A stretch of DNA of 35,787 bases from Aeromonas molluscorum 848 (lineage in GTDB: Bacteria; Pseudomonadota; Gammaproteobacteria; Enterobacterales; Aeromonadaceae), in the NCBI RefSeq assembly GCF_000388115.1, contig NZ_AQGQ01000022.1, positions 1-35,787 of the forward strand, in the 5' to 3' direction. The notes below the pieces were generated by a model that made no database searches, had not been told where the DNA came from, and worked only from the letters and a program-made list of their open reading frames with translations. Position 1 is the first letter of the stretch; each line of letters begins with the position of its first letter. Positions 31,924 through 35,787 of this stretch are shown here, in pieces. A program made the position numbers and the translations under genes.

Positions 31924-32004
31924 ACAAACTCAAGTCTCGAGTGGGTGGCATAGCCACAGGCGGCGAAAAAAGCAAAGAGATAAAATAAAGCAAAACCCTG
32001 TCGA

Positions 32005-32032
32005 TTGAAACCTTGAGCGGCTCTGATAGGAT
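32005..32032 (+). promoter_or_regulatory. Predicted dgkA promoter
   Basis: TTGAAA (32005-32010), a 16-base spacer and TAGGAT (32027-32032), 36 bases upstream of the GTG start. Confidence 0.55.
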
Positions 32033-32067
32033 GTGAGGCCATTTCATCCCTACCCGAGGTAGTTTTT

Positions 32068-32448
32068 GTGGCAAAACCTGGCGCGACCGGTCTGACCCGT
32101 ATCATCAATGCAACCGGCTATAGCATGAAGGGGCTGAAATCGGCCTGGCTCAACGAGGCCGCCTTCCGCCAGGAGCTGGTATTGATCCTGCTGTTGATGC
32201 CGCTTGCCTTCTGGGTCGGGGGTGATCTCAACCAGATACTGTTGCTGATCGCGGTGAGCTGGCTGGTGGTGATTGTTGAGGTGCTCAACTCGGCAGTAGA
32301 GGCGGTGGTGGACCGGATAGGCTCTGAGCATCATGAGCTCTCTGGGCGAGCCAAGGACTTGGGCTCAGCTGCCGTTTTCCTCGCGCTGGCGTTGAATGTC
32401 GTGGTGTGGGGCGCGCTGGCGGGGCGTAATCTGCTCGGCTGGTGGTAA
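32068..32448 (+). CDS. dgkA: Diacylglycerol kinase
   Basis: A 126-residue inner-membrane enzyme with three transmembrane helices that phosphorylates diacylglycerol to phosphatidic acid. GTG start at 32068 follows GAGGT. Catalytic blocks are visible: NEAAFRQELVLI, EVLNSAVEAVVDRI and ELSGRAKDLGSAAVF. It recycles the diacylglycerol that EptA and osmoregulated glucan synthesis release. This is the ordinary chromosomal dgkA, not a partner gene next to eptA. Confidence 0.97.
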   Translation: MAKPGATGLTRIINATGYSMKGLKSAWLNEAAFRQELVLILLLMPLAFWVGGDLNQILLLIAVSWLVVIVEVLNSAVEAVVDRIGSEHHELSGRAKDLGSAAVFLALALNVVVWGALAGRNLLGWW

Positions 32449-32471
32449 GCCTGCGAACACGGCTAGCAAAG

Positions 32472-32499
32472 AATAAAGGCGCCTGATGGCGCCTTTATT
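32472..32499. terminator. Bidirectional terminator between dgkA and a small basic gene
   Basis: AATAAAGGCGCC / GGCGCCTTTATT form a perfect 12-bp stem around TGAT, placed between convergent genes. Confidence 0.9.
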
Positions 32500-32519
32500 C
32501 TTGGTCCGGTTTGGCTGAC

Positions 32520-32657
32520 TCACTCTGCGATGAGCAGGGTGTAGGAGCGGTTGCGGCGCCAGATCTTGCGTTTGGTGTCATTGAGCTTGAGTTTGCGTCT
32601 GGGGCTCCAGCCGCTCTTTGTCGCTTTGACCAGACGGATCTTTCTACGTTTTTGCAT
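32520..32657 (-). CDS. Small highly basic protein (45 residues)
   Basis: A 45-residue frame on the minus strand starting MQKRRKIRLVKATKSGWSPR and ending RNRSYTLLIAE. A near-perfect Shine-Dalgarno (TAAGGAGGAGACC) sits eight bases before the ATG, and a strong terminator lies 20 bases past the stop. About a third of the residues are Arg or Lys, so RNA or DNA contact or ribosome association is possible; this is inference. I do not recognise the family. Confidence 0.7.
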   Translation of the reverse strand: MQKRRKIRLVKATKSGWSPRRKLKLNDTKRKIWRRNRSYTLLIAE

Positions 32658-32850
32658 CTTGGTCTCCTCCTTAATGGCATGACAGGCCGGTGGCCGTCAG
32701 GTGACATCATTGGAACTTAAGGGTGGAGCCCATCTGAAAGTGCTGTCTGCTATCTCGACCTGGGGGGTGTGAGGGACAAAAACAATTTCGGATAGGCTCC
32801 GATGTGACAGGATGATAGCAGGCTTGCACGGGCTTAGACAGACGCTTGAT

Positions 32851-34353
32851 TCAGCCTTGTTCGGCACCCGTGATCCGGCTCACTACCTCGGCGATGGGGC
32901 TGGGGTGGGATGCCTCGTCGCTGGCGGGTTCACTGTCATCCTCATCCAGCTCCTCACGTCGTTGGGCCTTCTGCTGTTCGTTGTCGAGCCAAAGCAGGCT
33001 CTGGTAGTACTGGCGCACGTTGTTGACGTAGTTGCGCGCCTCGCCGCCGCGGGCATAGCCGTAACGTACCTTGCTGTGCCAGCGGGCCTGTTGCAGCAGC
33101 GGCAGCACTTCCTTGACGTCTCCCCAGCTGTCGGGATCCTTGCCCAACTGCTTGGTGAGCCGCCTGGCATCCATCATATGGCCATAGCCGATGTTGTAGG
33201 CGGTGAGGGCAAACCACACCTTCTCGTCGTCGGGTACCGAGTCCGGTACCTTGTCGATCATCAGCTTGAGGTAGCGGGCGCCCCCCTCGATGCTCTCCTC
33301 GGGATGGGTTCTGTCCTTGACTCCCATGGCCTTGGCGGTGTTTTCGGTCAGCATCATCATACCGCGCACCCCGGTATAGGAGCGGGCATCAGGATCCCAG
33401 TGGGACTCCTGATAACTGATGGCGGCCAGCAGGCGCCAGTCAATCTCCAGGGCATGTTGCTTGAACAGCTCCTGATACTTGGGCAGCAGCTCCTTGGCCC
33501 GGCGCAGGAAGGTGCGGGTATCGACAAAATCGAAGTTCTGCACATGGCCAAAATACTTCTCGTCGAGCTTGGCAATGGCGCCATCCATGAAGCGTTGGCC
33601 GAAGAAGTCGATGACACCGGCATAGAGGCTGTCATCGGGCAGCCGGTTCATGACCCAGGCCACGGTCTGGCTATCGGAGAGGGTGAGTGCCTCGGCAAGC
33701 TCGGGGTAGTAGCGCTGGGTGCGGGCCAATACGGTATTTGGCACTATGGTGTAGTCAATTTTCCCCTCAGCCAGCATCTTGAGCAGATCGTCGGTATCCG
33801 ACTTGGGGTCGGCTTGCCAGCTGAGCTTGGGGTGGGTCTTGTGAAATGCCTTGAGTAGATCTTCGCCACTGGATCCCTTGGCTACCACCAGCTTGCCGTC
33901 TATGTCATCCAGGCTGCGCGGGCGCCGGGAACCATTGCGATAGACCAGCTTGGGAGAGACCTGGTAGAAACCGGGGCCGAAACGAAATTGGGCGCGACGT
34001 TCAGGGGTGACGACGATGGCGGCGGCAACGAGGTCCAGTTTGCCACCCTCAAGCAGCCCGACCAGTTCAGCACTGGTGTTGACTGGAATGATGGTCAGTT
34101 TGACGCCGAGCCAGTCGGCAAAAGATTGAGCCAGCTCGTAATCGTAGCCGAATGCGGTGTCGTCTCTCTGGTAATAGGAGGTGGGTCCATATAGGGTGCC
34201 GACCCGGATCTCGCCTCGCTGACGGATCTGCTCCAGCTGGCTGGAGGGGGTGTGAAAGTCACAGCTGGCGAGGAGCAGCGTCATGATCACGGCGAGAAAT
34301 AGTCGAACAATGTGGCGCAAGTAGGCGAGTACCCTTGTTGAAAAATTCGGCAT
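32851..34353 (-). CDS. mltF: Membrane-bound lytic murein transglycosylase F
   Basis: A 500-residue outer-membrane lipoprotein. The signal ends at LLLASC, with C31 as the lipid-anchor cysteine. Residues ~40-265 form an SBP_bac_3-like regulatory module (IRVGTLYGPTSYYQ, GKLDLVAAAIVVT), and residues ~298-450 the SLT lysozyme-like domain with catalytic E316 (ISYQESHWDPDA) and ALTAYNIGYGHMMDAR. It cleaves peptidoglycan to 1,6-anhydromuropeptides. It is divergent from purL, as in E. coli (formerly yfhD). Confidence 0.96.
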   Translation of the reverse strand: MPNFSTRVLAYLRHIVRLFLAVIMTLLLASCDFHTPSSQLEQIRQRGEIRVGTLYGPTSYYQRDDTAFGYDYELAQSFADWLGVKLTIIPVNTSAELVGLLEGGKLDLVAAAIVVTPERRAQFRFGPGFYQVSPKLVYRNGSRRPRSLDDIDGKLVVAKGSSGEDLLKAFHKTHPKLSWQADPKSDTDDLLKMLAEGKIDYTIVPNTVLARTQRYYPELAEALTLSDSQTVAWVMNRLPDDSLYAGVIDFFGQRFMDGAIAKLDEKYFGHVQNFDFVDTRTFLRRAKELLPKYQELFKQHALEIDWRLLAAISYQESHWDPDARSYTGVRGMMMLTENTAKAMGVKDRTHPEESIEGGARYLKLMIDKVPDSVPDDEKVWFALTAYNIGYGHMMDARRLTKQLGKDPDSWGDVKEVLPLLQQARWHSKVRYGYARGGEARNYVNNVRQYYQSLLWLDNEQQKAQRREELDEDDSEPASDEASHPSPIAEVVSRITGAEQG

Positions 34354-34414
34354 TTGTCAAAAAAGAGGCTCCTTTATACCAGAGAGTCCGAGGCGAGTCA
34401 CACCGGCGCCGTGG

Positions 34415-34430
34415 ATAAAAACGTTTGTCC
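34415..34430 (+). promoter_or_regulatory. PurR operator in the purL promoter
   Basis: ATAAAAACGTTTGTCC matches the core (AAACGTTT) of the PurR consensus ACGCAAACGTTTGCGT. It overlaps the -35 hexamer TTGTCC (34425-34430); TATAAT at 34448-34453 follows after a 17-base spacer. Repression of purL by PurR is established in E. coli. Confidence 0.75.
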
Positions 34431-34503
34431 GGCAGGGGAGGGATCCCTATAATACGCGCGTCTCAAATCCCCCCACACATTAAAACTTGGTGAGAAAGGT
34501 CAT

Positions 34504-35787
34504 ATGGAAATCTTGCGAGGTGCGCCTGCACTGTCTGAGTTTCGTATCAACAAGTTGCTGCAAAGCTTCGCGCACAGAGGACTCGAGATAAGCAGTATCT
34601 ATGCCGAATATGTGCATTTTGCCGAGTTGTCGGCCCCGCTCACGGATGCTGAGCGAACGACACTGGGACGGTTGCTGCGCTACGGCCCGACTATCCCCGA
34701 ACACGCCCCCAGCGGCCAACTCTTCCTCGTCACACCCCGTCCCGGCACTATCTCCCCCTGGTCTTCCAAAGCAAGCGACATCGCCCACAACTGCGGCCTG
34801 ACTCAGGTCAAGCGGTTGGAGCGTGGTATTGCCTACTATGTGGAAGGCGAGTTTGATGCTGCCCAGCGCGCCGATATCACCGCCCTGCTCCATGACCGCA
34901 TGATGGAGACGGTGTTCAGCGCCCCTGAACAGGCGAGTGCCCTCTTTGCCCATCAGGCACCGCGTCCCTTCACTCAGGTGGACGTACTGGGTGGTGGCCG
35001 CGCCGCCCTGGCTGAGGCCAACATGGCGCTCGGCCTGGCCCTGGCCGAGGATGAGATCGACTATCTGGTGGAGAACTTCACCAAGCTTGGTCGCAACCCC
35101 AACGACATCGAGCTCTACATGTTTGCCCAGGCGAACTCCGAGCACTGTCGTCACAAGATCTTCAACGCCGACTGGACCATAGATGGCGAGCGCCAGCCCA
35201 AGTCGCTGTTCAAGATGATCAAGAACACCTTCGAGCAGACCCCGGACTATGTGCTGTCTGCCTACAAAGACAACGCCGCCGTGATGGAAGGGAGCCAGGG
35301 TGGCCGCTTCTTCCCGAGCAGCAAGGGTGAGTATCAGTATCACCAGGAGCGCGTCGACATCCTGATGAAGGTCGAGACCCACAACCACCCGACCGCCATC
35401 TCCCCCTTCCCCGGAGCCGCTACTGGCTCCGGTGGCGAGATCCGCGACGAGGGCGCGACCGGACGCGGTGCCAAGCCCAAGGCCGGCCTGGTCGGTTTCT
35501 CCGTCTCCAACCTGCGCATCCCCGGTTTCGAGCAGCCCTGGGAGCAGGATTTCGGCAAGCCGAGCCGCATCGTCAGCGCCTTTGACATCATGCAAGAAGG
35601 CCCGCTCGGCGGCGCCGCGTTCAACACGAGTTCGGCCGTCGGCCCTGCTCGGTTACTTCCGTACCTTCGAAGAGCAGGTACCCAGCCACAACGGTATCGA
35701 AGTACGTGGCTATCACAAGCCCCATCGATGCTGGCCGGTGGCCTTGGGCAACATCCCGGCAGCGAGCATGTGCAAAAAGGCGGAGAT
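34504..35787 (+). CDS. purL: Phosphoribosylformylglycinamidine synthase, N-terminal part
   Basis: About 428 codons of an enzyme that is normally ~1,300 residues. It makes formylglycinamidine ribonucleotide from FGAR, glutamine and ATP in purine synthesis. The N-terminus ([20 protein letters not shown]) and the blocks [39 protein letters not shown] and [16 protein letters not shown] are characteristic. After AAFN (~35622) the frame is lost; the expected sequence continues in other frames ([31 protein letters not shown]) because of several single-base indels. The start follows a weak GTGAGAAAGG Shine-Dalgarno. The gene runs off the window. Confidence 0.95.
   Translation, partial: MEILRGAPALSEFRINKLLQSFAHRGLEISSIYAEYVHFAELSAPLTDAERTTLGRLLRYGPTIPEHAPSGQLFLVTPRPGTISPWSSKASDIAHNCGLTQVKRLERGIAYYVEGEFDAAQRADITALLHDRMMETVFSAPEQASALFAHQAPRPFTQVDVLGGGRAALAEANMALGLALAEDEIDYLVENFTKLGRNPNDIELYMFAQANSEHCRHKIFNADWTIDGERQPKSLFKMIKNTFEQTPDYVLSAYKDNAAVMEGSQGGRFFPSSKGEYQYHQERVDILMKVETHNHPTAISPFPGAATGSGGEIRDEGATGRGAKPKAGLVGFSVSNLRIPGFEQPWEQDFGKPSRIVSAFDIMQEGPLGGAAFNTSSAVGPARLLPYLRRAGTQPQRYRSTWLSQAPSMLAGGLGQHPGSEHVQKGGD

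Noticed and set aside
31941-31999. Phe/Tyr-rich frame upstream of aroH (FALFYLFAFFAACGY) as a leader peptide for attenuation
   Set aside because: The frame has no stop before aroH and no terminator hairpin lies between; the signal comes from the AT-rich promoter region.

Overview
The window looks like a stretch of the chromosome of a gamma-proteobacterium, most likely Aeromonas or a close relative. This is inferred from GC-rich coding DNA, gene content and order (mltF divergent from purL, feoABC, btuCD, DUF2157-DUF4401-GDYXXLXY), an EptA that resembles the Aeromonas/MCR-3 branch of phosphoethanolamine transferases, and many short intergenic palindromes. The last ~180 bases of purL carry several small indels, so the window probably ends at an error-prone contig end.

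Layout. 1-384: the tail of a RelE/ParE-type toxin and a NadS-like HTH antitoxin. 385-2894: gene-poor accessory DNA with a decayed minus-strand gene (and perhaps a second small one), several terminators and two perfect microsatellites. 2895-4563: an acuR-acuI-like operon (TetR regulator plus acryloyl-CoA reductase). 4564-8482: a lipid A modification locus (PAP2 phosphatase, cytochrome b561, EptA) with two CTTAAG-N5-CTTAAG elements that match the PmrA box. 8503-12521: housekeeping genes (GlsB/YeaQ-like protein, lpxH, a DUF4269 protein, ppiB, cysS). 12625-13245: an exported protein of unknown function whose 3' end and terminator are duplicated 480 bp downstream.

13846-16319 is an AT-rich two-gene island on the minus strand. 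It encodes a DarT-type ADP-ribosyltransferase fused to an HD domain, and a DarG-like macro-domain protein with an extra C-terminal domain that resembles DprA/SLOG folds. It is flanked by diverged inverted copies of one repeat. This is the most interesting part of the window: a variant DarTG toxin-antitoxin and probable anti-phage system with unusual domain fusions.

17000-22100: repeats, small hypothetical genes, a periplasmic binding protein, and the GDYXXLXY/DUF4401/DUF2157 membrane operon, with DUF2157 frameshifted at a G run. 22178-22943: a GDT1-family manganese exporter behind a yybP-ykoY Mn2+ riboswitch. Then come yciH, feoABC with a likely FNR site, a lone pilU, a DUF486 protein, another binding protein, btuCD, a Trp-type DAHP synthase, dgkA, a 45-residue basic protein with a strong Shine-Dalgarno, mltF, and the start of purL with a PurR-like operator.

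Functional links. EptA releases diacylglycerol when it uses phosphatidylethanolamine, and DgkA recycles that diacylglycerol. LpxH belongs to the same lipid A pathway. FeoABC and the Mn exporter cover iron uptake and manganese efflux, each with its own visible regulatory site.
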